A DNA stretch of 64,000 nucleotides, taken from positions 8,043,001 through 8,107,000 of the forward strand of contig JALJCS010000020.1 of the NCBI GenBank assembly GCA_023055355.1. Reading direction: 5' to 3'. Within the stretch, counting starts at the first letter, position 1, and each line of letters begins with the position of its first letter. The position numbers and the translations under genes are program-made. This DNA comes from Agelaius tricolor. Lineage: Eukaryota > Chordata > Aves > Passeriformes > Icteridae. This document shows positions 1 to 11,400 of this stretch, piece after piece. The notes under the pieces are model-generated. The model saw only the letters and a program-made list of their open reading frames with translations. It did no database searches and was not told the DNA's origin.

Positions 1-1499
1 GCCTGAAAACGAAACAGATGCTGAACGCTGCTAACATCTCCTGGTCTGTCAGAGGCCAGCAGCTCCCAGGCTGTGCATGCACCACACTAATGAGTGCCCA
101 AAACACTGCACAGGCAACTTATGTCATCAGCTGTCAGGTGACTGCCTGAGTAGGTCAATAGCACAAACAGAAATGAGAGGCGATACAAAGAGTTTAGAGT
201 CTGCTGATCCAGCTAAGAGCACGCAAATGACTTATCACAGTTGTAAACTGTGTGCAGGCAGCACTAACCACTCTTCTAGCAGTAGGATGCTGGTAACACA
301 GCTGGAGCAGATAGTGAAAGCCACATAAATTAAAGTCTGTTTATAGGAAGCAGTCACTGCTTCGAAAGAAGCCTTGAGAAAGTAATCTGTACAGCAGGCC
401 TAGCACATGACATAACCACAGGAAAACTTAAAGGAGTTTCAGTTTAGATTTTTTTTAATCCTAAGCAGGAGAAAACTCAAACTACTGAAGGACTTGCTAA
501 AAGAAAATTTCTTACATGAAGAATTCCAAAGGCAGAGATAAGCCACAAACAAAACACGTAACACACCACATGCAATCCAAGAAAATAAAGCAGCACTGGG
601 AACAAGCTCTCATCCAAAGCATGGATCTACACATGAGAATGATTGGGAAAACACCTGATAAAGGATACATTTACACGTGTGAAATATTAACTCATTTGGC
701 ATGAAGAACAGGACTCAAATATTAATAGCAATTTAAAGAAATATTATATACCTTGTTTCCCCAAGATAACTTATTACAACTACACAGGGAAGAATAATTA
801 CATTATTTGCAGAAAACAGTTCGCTCTTGTAGAACAGTTACATATGAAACATTTATTAGAAGCAAGATATACAAGAAAAGTGATCTAAGAACATGAGGTT
901 TCTGTAAATTCCCTGCTTGAACTCAATGTTAGATACAGAGCCTATTTAGGTTAACAGAAATAGACAAAACCAGAACAAAACAGGGTTTCAGAATGAAAGG
1001 CACCACATGCTAAGATGTTTTGACTCTGGCTTAAATCAAACCCTTTCCATCAGTGGAACACGAGTTAAATCCTTGCAGAAGTTCAGTAGGTGTAAATGTG
1101 GCACTTGGGGATGTGGCTTAGTGGTGCCCTTGGCAGTCCTGGGTTAATAGTTGAACTCAATGATCTTAGAGATCTTTTCTAACCTTAGCAATTCCGTGAT
1201 CTGGAATGCAAAAGGAAAATATTTTTCTTCAACGCATTCCTGTAAGTGTTTTTAAACACTTCTACAGGCAATCTGGACTCTTCCAGATTCAATATACCAA
1301 GTTCTTCAACTACAGAAATTAAAATAATTCTAAGGTCGATTTAACAAAACTGTATTTGATATTGCTCTCTTTAAAAAGAGGACCCTGTTTGATACACACC
1401 ATAGGAACCACAGACTTGTTGTGCCTTTACGAGCACAATTCAAAACAAACCATTTCCTAGCTCGCTCTAACAAAGGTGAATAAACACAGTATCACTTCC
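1..1499. other. Unassigned AT-rich noncoding DNA, possibly YPEL1 intron 1
   Basis: No convincing coding exon is visible on either strand; the open frames are short and have no recognisable family signature. If the CpG island at 1500-3850 is the minus-strand YPEL1 promoter, as vertebrate gene order suggests, this stretch would be the start of its first intron. The only recognisable element is a CR1 3' fragment near 1090-1206. None of the YPEL1 zinc-binding coding sequence appears here. Confidence 0.4.
1090..1206 (+). mobile_element. CR1 LINE 3'-end fragment
   Basis: The sequence follows the 3'-terminal region of avian CR1 elements: a 'gatgtggctt agtgg' block, then 'ctcaatgatcttagagatc', then 'ttttctaacctta' and a degenerate 'gattccgtgatctgg' tail. 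CR1 copies are typically truncated at the 5' end, and this one retains only about 115 bp. The divergence suggests an old insertion. The match is from memory of the family, not from an alignment. Confidence 0.7.
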
Positions 1500-1664
1500 C
1501 TCTCACGGTTCCGAGCAGTTCCTCGGGCTACTGCTCATTATTCCGCACAGAACAGAACAAAACCCCGAACCACCTATTCCGCTCTCGTTCTTTGGCCGCG
1601 GCACAGTCCGTGTTTGGTCCTGCGCACGGACAGGTGTGGCTCCCGAAGCTCTGCTTGTGTTCGC

Positions 1665-1671
1665 ACCTACC
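1665..1671 (-). other. Candidate minus-strand first-exon splice donor
   Basis: Read on the minus strand the junction is 'gctg|gtaggtgcg', a good 5' splice site. It lies about 170-180 bp downstream of the CRE/CCAAT/GC-box cluster at 1845-1885. This would give a short noncoding first exon (roughly 1671-1800), as expected for a YPEL1-type gene whose first exon is untranslated. Expression is not shown by sequence alone. Confidence 0.35.
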
Positions 1672-1710
1672 AGCGCGGCGCCAGGGGCTGTCCCGGCCGC
1701 AGGAGCCGGG

Positions 1711-1779
1711 CACGGCGATCTCCGCCCTCCTCCCGGGGCAGCCCAGGCACGGCGATCTCCGCCCTCCTCCCGGGGCAGC
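1711..1779. repeat. Tandem duplication, 37-bp period
   Basis: A 32-bp block beginning 'cacggcgatctccgcc' at 1711 is repeated without mismatch from 1748, separated by five bases. It lies inside the CpG island, just downstream (in minus-strand sense) of the CRE/CCAAT cluster. If the minus-strand promoter is used, it would fall in the first exon, before the donor at 1671/1670. Confidence 0.9.
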
Positions 1780-1844
1780 GCCGCCGCCCCGAACCCCGCA
1801 ATCCCCGGGCCGGGGGCGAAGAACGGCCCCCGTCCCGCCGCCCG

Positions 1845-1890
1845 TGACGTCACCGGGGCGGGGCGCGGGGCGGCCAATGGGGCGGGGCGG
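1845..1890. promoter_or_regulatory. Core promoter cluster: CRE, CCAAT box and GC boxes
   Basis: A full palindromic CRE (TGACGTCA, 1845-1852) is followed by a CCAAT box (1874-1878) and then a GC box (ggggcgggg, from about 1879), all within about 45 bp. CRE sites bind CREB/ATF, CCAAT boxes bind NF-Y and GC boxes bind Sp1-family factors. Clusters like this typically sit 30-150 bp from transcription starts in TATA-less promoters. A forkhead-like 'gtaaacaaaca' lies just beyond, at about 1917-1927. Confidence 0.6.
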
Positions 1891-2691
1891 CCCCGCCCCG
1901 CGCGGGTCCCGGATGTGTAAACAAACACCCCGATGAGCGTGGCGGGGGGGGGGTGGGGGGGCGGCCCCGCGCGGGCCCCGCGCCGCCGGGGAAACAGCGG
2001 CTGCTGCCGCGCGTGGGGACCCCGTGCGTGGCACGGGCGCAGCTGGTCAGGAATCGGCCTCTCCGTCGTTCCTGCGGGGCTCTAAGGAAGGAGCGACATG
2101 AAACACGCTCAAACAGTCTTTGAGCGGCTGCAAAAAGCCGGACACAGCCTGTGCACGCACTGTCAGCAACCTGCAGTGAGCTTACTCCAGCAGGGAAAAG
2201 CCTCCAAGTTAAAGACTGAGCCACAGGAGCCTCATTTTCACCTTTACATACCAGGAAATAACAGGAGAAAATAAACGCGGAGAAAGTTACCGGCTGACAG
2301 CCCGCTCTCCCGGCGGGAGGGAGCCGCTGGCCGTGCGCCTTTAAAGCCGTTTCCTCTCTCACGCCGGAGCACGAAGCTGCCGCGGCGGGTGACGCCGTCG
2401 CCTTTTCTGTCCCCTCCCGCAGCGATTCCAGCAGGACAGCGGCTCGTTCCCCCCTCTGGCCACCGGCACGGCCGCGCGTCCACCCGAACACAGCCCCGCG
2501 CTGCTCCGGCCGCCAGCTCCGTGCAGAACCCCACGGCTCCCGGCCCCGCGCGGCGCGGGCGAGAGCGCGGGGGGACCCCACCGCCTCCCGGCGCGCCGAG
2601 CTCGGCTTCGCCCCCCCCTCAATTATGTAAACCGCCCTTACCCGCCCCGCACCGAGAAGGCTGCGGGCAGACAGCGCTGCCGTCATTTCCA

Positions 2692-2709
2692 GGCGCTATA
2701 AATAGCGCC
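2692..2709. promoter_or_regulatory. TATA/MEF2-like perfect inverted repeat
   Basis: GGCGCTAT-AA-ATAGCGCC has perfect 8-bp arms. Its centre is both a TATA box (TATAAATA, 2697-2704) and an exact MEF2 consensus YTAWWWWTAR (CTATAAATAG, 2696-2705). It is an AT-rich core inside a very GC-rich island, and the palindrome lets it read in either direction. In minus sense a donor (gcgg|gtaaggg) lies at 2642/2641, only about 50 bp away. Function is inferred from the motif only. Confidence 0.45.
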
Positions 2710-2896
2710 CGAGCCTCCTCCCGCCAGCAAAGTTGCCTCGGCGGCCCCGCGCACACGGGAGACGGCGGCCCCCCCGGCCGGGGCGCAGCACGGGGCTCCT
2801 CTCGCAGCCGCCTTCCGCTCATACCCACCCCCCCACCCCGCTCCAATAAAAAATAAATCCTAGCACAGGGAAGAGGGGCCGCTTCTCACCCGCTCG

Positions 2897-2905
2897 GTAC
2901 TCACC
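2897..2905 (-). other. Candidate minus-strand first-exon splice donor (YPEL1-like)
   Basis: On the minus strand the junction is 'gcagcg|gtgagtac', a strong 5' splice site match. Upstream in minus sense (2906-3340) the DNA is GC-rich and contains a CCAAT box near 3326, consistent with a promoter and noncoding first exon. I consider this the best single candidate for the YPEL1 first-exon donor. Transcript evidence would be needed to choose between it and the donors at 2641 and 1670. Confidence 0.4.
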
Positions 2906-3764
2906 GCTGCGCCGCGCCGACTCCGCTCCCAGCCCGGGCTCCGAGCAGCCCCCGGGCCCCTCTCCCTTAGGGGCCACGGGTAGGAGGGAAGGCGGGACCC
3001 CCGGTCCTTGCGCGGCGGGCAGCGAGAGCTCCGCGCCGGGCCTTCACCGAAAAACAAAGAGCGGGGATCAAAGGAGGGGGGTGGGACACGACGGCTTCCC
3101 TCGCCTCGAAGGTACCGTCTCGGCGACGGCCACCGGAGGGGGTCATAGACGGGGGCCGGGCGCGCGTGTGCCGCGCTGAGGGCCGAGGGGCGGCCGAGGC
3201 ATCGTGCCGTGCCCGTGCCGTGCGCTCCGCCCGAGCTCCCGCTCCCGCCGCCGCCGCCTTTGTTTTGCTTTGCCCCGGCTCGGGGGCGCAGCGGCCGTTA
3301 AACGCGCTCCCCCCTCTGTCGCCAGCCAATAGCCGCGCGCCCTCGCGCCCGCGCGCGCGCGCCCCCCGTGCCCGGCCCCACCCCTCTCGGGGGGGGGGCG
3401 GGCAGAACTGGCGCGCGCCCCTCCCCTTCTTCGCCCCCGGCTTTGTGGAGGAGGGAAACGGGCTCGGGGCGGGGGGCGGGGCCAGAGCGCGGGCTCGGGG
3501 GCGTGTTGGGGGCTTTGGCCCCGCCCCCGTTTGCCCCGCCCCCCGCCGGCCGTTGTGCGCGCGGCGGGGCGGGGGGGACTGTGGGGGAGCGCGCGTGCCG
3601 CTGGGCGCGTGCCGCGAGCGCCCCCCTCCCCTTCAGCCCCGCGCGCGGCGGGGTCGGGCGCGCGGCGGGAAACGGGCGGCGCGCGCTCGCTGAGGGCTGA
3701 GGCGGGCCCGGCCCTGAGGGGAGAAGCGGCGGGACGGGAGCGGGAACGGAGCGGGAACGGAGCG

Positions 3765-3779
3765 AACGCCAGGTAATAA
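3765..3779 (+). other. Candidate plus-strand splice donor of a divergent transcript
   Basis: The sequence 'cgaacgccag|gtaataaag' has an exon end at 3772 and a good donor. It sits at the right-hand edge of the CpG island, exactly where a plus-strand first exon driven divergently from the YPEL1-like promoter would end. No coding gene is expected between YPEL1 and MAPK1, so a divergent long noncoding RNA is the likeliest product. I could not identify a downstream acceptor with confidence. Confidence 0.3.
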
Positions 3780-3850
3780 AGGCCCTGCCGGAGCAGCCCC
3801 TCGGTTTACGGTTTCATCGCCGGGTGCGGTTTCCACGTGAAAGCGCTGCA

Positions 3851-5223
3851 ATCGGCTATGTCGGATTGCTCAGAGTGCGTTTTCACACCAGAAAACATTT
3901 GTCCTCCGCGTTTCTGCCGGAGTTAGTAAAACCCTGGGAGGTGGCACTGGTCTGGTAAAACTTAAGTGCTGTAGAAAAAACATTAAGGAAAAAAAGGCCA
4001 CTTAGAGTCTGAAAGACAAAGAGGATCGGTTGGAGCACTTGATTCCAGACAGAGAGTTTGGAGAAAGCTCATTGCTTATAGAGAAAAAATACACAGGTTT
4101 TATGGTGTAAACGAACAATTTTCAACATTAGGGAGCCAAAATACAACTCACATACAAGTCGTTTCCCAAGTATTTGAGGTCTGTTGGCAATGATTGTGTT
4201 TTTCTTTAAAAAGTCAATAAAAGCCACCCCCTGGTTTATTTTGGCTGTACCCTTCTTATTTCCACGGACTAAGAGTGTAGGGACACAAACTGCTGGAGCC
4301 TGTGACGAAGTTGTCATTTACACCGTACCCGCAGGCAGGGCTCTGCTGTCCTGCTACGAACACACATCATCAATAACATGTTTGCCACTTCCTTTTCTTG
4401 TCAGTCCTGACATATTTTTCTTTTTTCCATAATCTTTACCAAGTGGTTTGTTTTCTTTACCCAAGGGCCTTTGGTACTTTGTGGAATACTAGAGAGAAGG
4501 AATCCATTACAGTTCAGCTAGTGGCTATGATCAATAAGCCATGTGCTAGTTGATTTTATTCTGCCTATCCATTTTTAAATGTAATTCAAATGTTGATATT
4601 TTATTATAATATAATTCAGGTGTTTTGTCATATCCTTCTTCCTTCTTAATGGCAAATTAACAGCCAGTCTGGAACAAAAAAGCCATGCTTGCAGAGTAAA
4701 GAAGAAATATGCTTTGTTGAAACAGCAGGATACAAAAATCTATGAGAGTATTTCCAGTAGGGCTTTTATTGCAATTTTCCCATCGTCTCTCTAGCTCTGG
4801 TGCTGGTAGCTGTAGTCTTGTAAAAACAGGAGAACGGTGATAATCCTTTGGATTTACTTAGCTACACTTCAGAGTGCACCAAATCTGGCTTCCTAATCCA
4901 GTTCCCACAAGATGAGTTAGATGAGGCAAAAGCTAAAGATGAACAAGATAATAATTGGCACAGAAAAAGAAGCGAGGATGCAGCATAGTTTGATAGAGAA
5001 AGTACATGGAATCTGATACAGTGCACATTTAGCAACGAGCAGAAAGTCATAGTACAAGCAGTGTTGATCTCTGAATCGTCCTCCCAACCCACACAGGGAG
5101 GTGTCAGTCCAGCTAAGCCATGACTGACACGTCTGGACTGGCTGAAACCAACAGTGACAGTCATGACTTACATGGCCTGGCATCTCCCTGCTTCCCTGGG
5201 CTGGTGGCAAAGCTCCTGCACAG
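3851..5223. other. Intergenic DNA, nothing recognised
   Basis: AT-rich noncoding sequence immediately beyond the CpG island. Both strands carry only short open frames without family signatures. I recognise no repeats, RNA genes or regulatory arrays. Confidence 0.6.
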
Positions 5224-5408
5224 CCCACAGCCTCCAGGACAGTGATGTCACAATGTCACACCTGCACTGCCCACAGCCTCCAGGACAGTGATGTCACAAT
5301 GTCACACCTGCACTGCCCACAGCCTCCAGGACAGTGATGTCACAATGTCACACCTGCACTGCCCACAGCCTCCAGGACAGTGATGTCACAATGTCACACC
5401 TGCACTGG
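5224..5408. repeat. 46-bp tandem repeat, about four copies
   Basis: The unit 'cccacagcctccaggacagt' continues with 'gatgtcacaatgtcacacct' and 'gcactg', and recurs exactly every 46 bp ('cctccagg' at 5231, 5277, 5323 and 5369). Copies are essentially identical, implying recent expansion or homogenisation. Each unit contains TGATGTCA (one mismatch from a CRE) and TCACACCT (the reverse complement of the T-box half-site AGGTGTGA). Confidence 0.95.
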
Positions 5409-8400
5409 CCTTCAGCACTGCACGGCTCCTGGAGCTGGAGTGCAGCAAATGCTGCTGTGCCACTCATGCTCTCTGGAGTCCTGAGTGAGTTTGAACTCTG
5501 ATTCAGTACAAACTCAAATTAGCACAAACCTGGCACTGTTGGTGCTGCTGTGTCTGCTTTTCTACAGCCATGAACACAACATCAGGATTCTCTCTTCTGT
5601 TTACCTCAAGAGACCTGCTGCAATATTGCTTTAGGTGATAGGAACTGACCAGGTTACACAGAACTGGGGATTAAAGTTTACATGATGAATAAAAAAACAA
5701 CCAGCAATCCAGTGCAGAATGTAGAAATGACTCTCCTTTTCAGAGATGACAGGATGGACAAGGGGGAGAAAGAAGTGTCTGTCATTCAGCAAGGACAGCA
5801 AAGGCTCCTGAAAGCTGAACAGTGTTTCCATTGTTTTAACACAAGCTCCGCTTCTCTACTGAAAGATCCAAATGACAAGGACACTGAGGGTTTCTTTCTC
5901 TTTGCTGTTTGTTTCCCTAGTAACAAATACACAAGCTGCACTGTTAGATACCATCCTTTCATCCTTTTCTCTTTCTTTTTTTTTTTTTTTTTGAAGATAA
6001 AGACATGTCAAGGATGTAGTCAGTAGTAGCAGGTTAAGGTTGCTAGTATGAATGAACCTCCAATACAGCACAATGCACTTGAGGTCACTGCATGTAGTCA
6101 GTGGCTGAGACAGTGAAATAACTTAAAAAGCATGGAGAAAATGATGGAAGTAGTGATGCATTTCAGTGTTTGCATCATTACTTTCTTTGCTTCTTTAGGG
6201 TATGTTAAGTCTTAAAAGTTTGGAGACTTTAACCAAATTTAAAAATCAATTGGTCTTAGAATTTCAAATACTAGATTCTCTGTGTTAGCTGAAAGAAAAC
6301 CACTGAAAGAATGAAAGACATTTTAAAAAAAGTAATTTAACTACTTTCCTATATGTTTGCCATAAATGCAAGCTTAGTAATGAAAAACAAAACAATCTGA
6401 TCTTGTGTTCTCAGTTACTCAGGTTTGTAACGTTGTGTTCTCCAAAGTTCTCCAAGGAATAGAAAAATGCATCTTTTTTCTTGGGACATGGTAGCAACTG
6501 GTCTAAGTAGTGTAATGTAGAAATAACTGACAAAATTCATATCAAACTTCTTATTATATAATATGAAAATACAACATTATGCATGAATTGTAAACCAGCT
6601 TGTTGCTAGGACATAAGTTACACTGGTATTTGTCACAGTGTATTTTAGTTACTTGTCTGGAACTGTCTGTGTAGGGAGGTGTTTTAGGTGAACAAATACA
6701 TTCCTTTCATTTGGGATGCTTTCTGAAATCAGTACAACTATTAAATTGTACCACTTATGCCAACACAAAATCTGCAAGTCCTGAAAAGAGGCAGAGAAGC
6801 TGCATCTCCAGTGGATCAGGGAATCCAAAGCGATGTGATCAGCTGTCCTGAAACACTTGGATGTCTCAAGCTTCCATCAAGTGGAGAACAGGCAAAGGAA
6901 TTTGTTTGGGGGTTATGACTCAAACAAATCTGTATCATGATTTTTATGTGATGTAGACATCTGCTCATATACATATAAATGGATGTGATGTGTAAAAAAG
7001 TCAGAATCACCCAGAGCTCCAGATACTTAATTTAGGAGAATATATGTTCTCTCTATCAGAGGGCTGAAATACACCCCACTGGAGGGCAATTTGTCATCTG
7101 CAAAATCTGCATTGCCCTGTTAATGCCCAGCATCACTGTGGAAGGTCTACTTTATCTCTTGTGTGACTTTTGAAATAGCAAAACCAGATGTTAATTAAAC
7201 TTTTGTAATATTCAGACTGACAGATATACAAGTGTCCTACCTGGAGTAGAGAGGTTCATCAGGGAATTAGCCAGCACATGTGCCCTTCAAGCATCAGCAT
7301 GCTTTAGTAGCTTGGTTAAATTTTATGATCTTTTCCCCCTGAATTTAAATTATTTAATATCAACTTTGAGTAGAATATCTAGACCTTTCTTTACATGATA
7401 ACAGTAAGTTGAGTTTTGTTTTATACTTCTTTTAGTCTTGAAACAAAAATATAAGGCCCTCAAAAGAATCATGATGCTATGAGCACAGTAATGAAAATGG
7501 TGATCATAAGAACAAGTGACAGCTGCATTTATTGTTGAAATGTGTTTTTTGTACTAACCAAGCTGTGGAGAGATGAAGTCTTGTCTGTCCTCAGAAGCAG
7601 AGGCAACTTCAGGGACTGTGACCAGGCTGTGTAAGTGGGGAAACCTGGTTGTGTCTCCATTTCCTTATGGCTTTGCTTGTTGGCTTTGTGGAAGTTGGTC
7701 AAGAGACTCAAGAGCAGAACAGACAATTGCAGTGTGTAAATACCTGTGTGTATCTCTAAAACTTACAACACTGTTTTTCTAATGGGAGAATTTGTAACTG
7801 TTTCATTTGTGTTTATATCTGGCACAATCAATTACAACCTGTGGAACAGCAGGATTCACAGACCCTGTCTGTTAGATCTGTAACTTCCCCCTCATCTCTG
7901 ACAAAGAAGCAGAAGTTCTTTTAAGCTATCTCAGGCTCCTTTGCAAGGGCTGATGTCTAGATCATCTCCAGAGACTGACAAGACAGAACTGTTCTAACCC
8001 CTCCCTGACAGTGGCTGTGTGATTGTGAATGCAGAGAGGGCTGGAGGCTGTGCCTCCAGCATGAAACATTGAGATTGTAGACAAGGAGCAGACTGCATTT
8101 AACCAGGAGACTGGAAACAGCATCATCAGTTGTGCAGCTGTTCACTCCTGGTAAGGAAATTACACAGTACAGTGGAATATTTAGCATGCAAACAGGAGTG
8201 GCAGCACAGTAAAGCAGCACAACAACACATAGAAACTAATTGCACTTGATGAGTACCATAGCATTTAAATACAAAATCAGATGCTAGCAGGGATTGTCTG
8301 TATTTAGCAGAAGAGAAAGCAGATGTGTTTTTGAGAGGGAAAAGGAAAAGGTAGTAGAATAAAGAGAACTAGGTAAGCTTTTCAATGTCTACATACATGT

Positions 8401-11400
8401 TAAAAACTCCACCCTAATGTAGGACTGCCATATATTCCATGCAGCTCTCAGCTCCCTGGCTGACTGTTGGCCAGCTGTTGCTTATCTGGGATGTTAAATT
8501 TGTGTTTTGTGAGCCATAGAAAAGCAGAGATTAAATTTCTGTTGATATGTGTTTTGTAGAAACACATTCTGCATATGCTTGCCTATATATGCAAAACAGT
8601 TGGCTAGAGGCAGGGATTCAAGCTTTTTCTGTATTGGGATTGTTCAGTTTCCTTTTTTTCCCTTTCTTCTAAGAGATGTGTTTCTCATCTTAAAATCTAG
8701 CTTTGTATTTCCTTCTTCATTTTCTATCCTGCCCAGATTAGGGCATCCAGCACAAGCATATTCTGTCATTTCACAGATAAATAGAGCCAGAGGATTATTG
8801 TAATCATGTGCTACAACTCACCGTGGGACAGAAGCCACGTGACTGGTGATATTGCTTGTCATTTAAACCAGAACATCCCTTAGGAAAACATGCCTTAGAA
8901 CATCCTGTCTCCACAAATTGTTAATTCCTTGTTCCAGTCATTAATTACTCTCATTGACAGATATATACATCTTATTTCTCCCTTGAATGTATTTAATTTT
9001 ACCTTTCAGCTGCTGTTTCCTCTGTCTCTGTAAGATGGAGGAGACTGTAGGACTCTCTATAGACATGAGAGCATCCTTTCAAGTAATAGCATTTGATAAA
9101 ACACATTTTTCAATTTCTAAGTTGTTTCTAGATCTCTTCTCAGATCCTTTTCCAAGGTATCAAATGATTTCTTGAGGTGTGGATTCCAGCAGTGGATTCA
9201 AGCATGGGACTGTCCTTTTCTGTTCAGACAGATGATCATATCTATCTGTGCAATTCACTGCCAGTTCAACTGATTCTTTTGGGAAATGCCAAAGGCATTT
9301 CAGAATTGCTTTTCCCACTTCAAAACCAGGAATATCTTATTGTAAGGACAAGCAAATCCAAAGTTAGTTAATTGATGGTAAAAATCTTTTCAACTTGTGT
9401 TTTCTCATGAATCAAATTAGTCATACTATACAAATTAAAAGCTCGGCCACATTCAGAAGGCTTCTGCTATCAGGAATGGCCAGCAGGTCACAGGACTTTT
9501 TCACAGAAGGTGAATTTAATTTCATTTCAGAGGTGAATTACAGATTTCCATAGCAAAGCAGTACTCTGGGAAAAATTAAATTGGAACCAATTTTGATTAG
9601 GATTGACTTCCTGTGGTAGCCAGCCTATTGTTTACAGGGCAAAATGCAACAGGGCATCAAATTATTCTCTGGAATTATATGAAGACAGATACTAAAGAGC
9701 TGATTCTTTTTGCAATGTTGAGATAAATATACAAAGTAAAGAGTAATGCTGGCCATGGAAGTTTTCTGAGAAAGACAAAAATAAAAGCTTTTATTGTAAT
9801 TAATATGTCTAGTGTAACTTTGAAACTGAATGAGAAGGAGACTGAAGAGAGGAACAGTAATAACAAGAAAAAATATGTTCTGTGACTGTCAGAGCACAGG
9901 GTTATACACTGTAACTTGACACATATTCTTTTGAGTAACTTATCTAAAAAGTGTCTACAAAGATTGCTGGAAGGAGCAGTCTTCACAAAGCAGCCCCTGT
10001 CTTCCTGCTCTTCACACTCGGGTTTTTTAATTCACTGTGGCAATTGCTAGAGCTGCCTCTGCAGATTTATTACTTGTATTGATACACCAGATTCTGTAAG
10101 ATTAACTCAAAGGTCTTATTTGCCACCCTGTAATTTTTCCCTCCTCTTAATATTTTCTTCTTTTTTTCCCTTGGATCATTTAATTCCATCAACCCCTGGA
10201 GAATGCAACCAAGTCTAAAGACTGGTTTTATTTAGACTCAAGAAAAAGCATCCCTGATTTTTATGTTTTGTGATCAGATTACCTGTACATTTTGTTTGTA
10301 GGTTGGAACAAGCTATATGTGATTTCTGTATCATAAATACTAGATATTTCTGATTTTTGTTTTCTCCAATGGATTTTTATTTTCTCCAAGGCTATCTCAG
10401 TAACTGAGAAGTGAACAATCCTATTAAAACTGCTGAAGGATTTAGAGAAAAAACAGTGGAACACTGCCTGGTACTGTAGTGGCTCCATCTTGTGGCTGAA
10501 CCTGCACTGATTCTTTAGAACAGGCTGACCCTTCTTGCCATCATTCTTATATAAATATTGACAAATAAGTGTGAACTTCCTTTATAACTTTGAGGACAAA
10601 TGGCTCAAATTTTTCTGGTAATAGAGAAATAGGGAGATAGGTTGAAGACAAGATTGGCCCGAGCAAGCATTGCCCAGTTCCCTGTGTAGCAATGTCAGTC
10701 ACAGAGTTTGGTTACATTCTCTGCTTACTGCCAGAGGAGCACAAGCAAACACCAGCTTCACTTTTTGATTCCAACCTCCACTAATGTTGCTGTTCATTAT
10801 TAACTTGCTGTGGCCAGTAAAGCAATTCGTCATTTACCTTCAAGAGTGGCCTCGAGTTTCTACCAAAACATAAACACAGATCAGTGTAGTTTATTTTGGC
10901 AGCATTCTTTTTTTTCTAAAACAAATATTTTTTCAAGTGGTTGTCATTAAACAAAATGTTAGCATTTGAATGGAAGAAAAAAGCAGATACCTTTTAATTA
11001 ACCTTTTCCTTCCATCCCTGAACTGTGTTCAGTAAATGCCTCAATTTGACTGCTCAACCACCCAAACCATGAGCTGAGCGTAGGAAAGGACAAAACTCAC
11101 AGCAGGAATTGCAGAAGGCTGCCAACACCCTGGCTCACTGACCACATGGCTCAGCTACTGCCTGCTTCATGTCCCCATTATATAAGTTCATGTTTCAGTG
11201 TACAGCACAACTAGGTGTTTTCTTCAGACTGCAGAAAAGTAAATAGTTCACTTTTAGCACCTTCAGTGTTGGCAGCAGGAAGGCAGTGAGCTGCCAGGGC
11301 ATGCTGGATGTTCTGTTGTGTATCAGCTTGTGTGTTACAGGACAGAGCTTTAACAGGCACAGTAGAAATGGCATTCATCTCTAAAGATATTGCCACAGCT

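Larger units (their letters stand above)
1500..3850. promoter_or_regulatory. Large CpG island promoter, probably YPEL1 (minus strand)
   Basis: About 2.3 kb is strongly GC- and CpG-rich against AT-rich flanks. It contains a consensus CRE (1845-1852), CCAAT boxes (1874-1878 and about 3326-3330), many GC boxes and a TATA-like palindrome (2692-2709). Good minus-strand splice donors follow candidate first exons at 2905/2904, 2642/2641 and 1671/1670; one plus-strand donor lies at 3772/3773. In vertebrates YPEL1 lies next to MAPK1 in the same orientation, with its promoter facing the MAPK1 3' end, so this island fits the YPEL1 promoter. That assignment is inference from gene order. The GC-rich open frames here are most likely CpG-island artefacts. 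Confidence 0.65.

Noticed and set aside
1503..2686. Long GC-rich open frames on both strands (up to 278 codons) in the left CpG island
   Set aside because: They overlap in several phases, have Arg/Pro/Gly/Ala-biased composition and no domain, and lie across promoter motifs and splice donors. This is typical of GC-rich noncoding DNA lacking stops.
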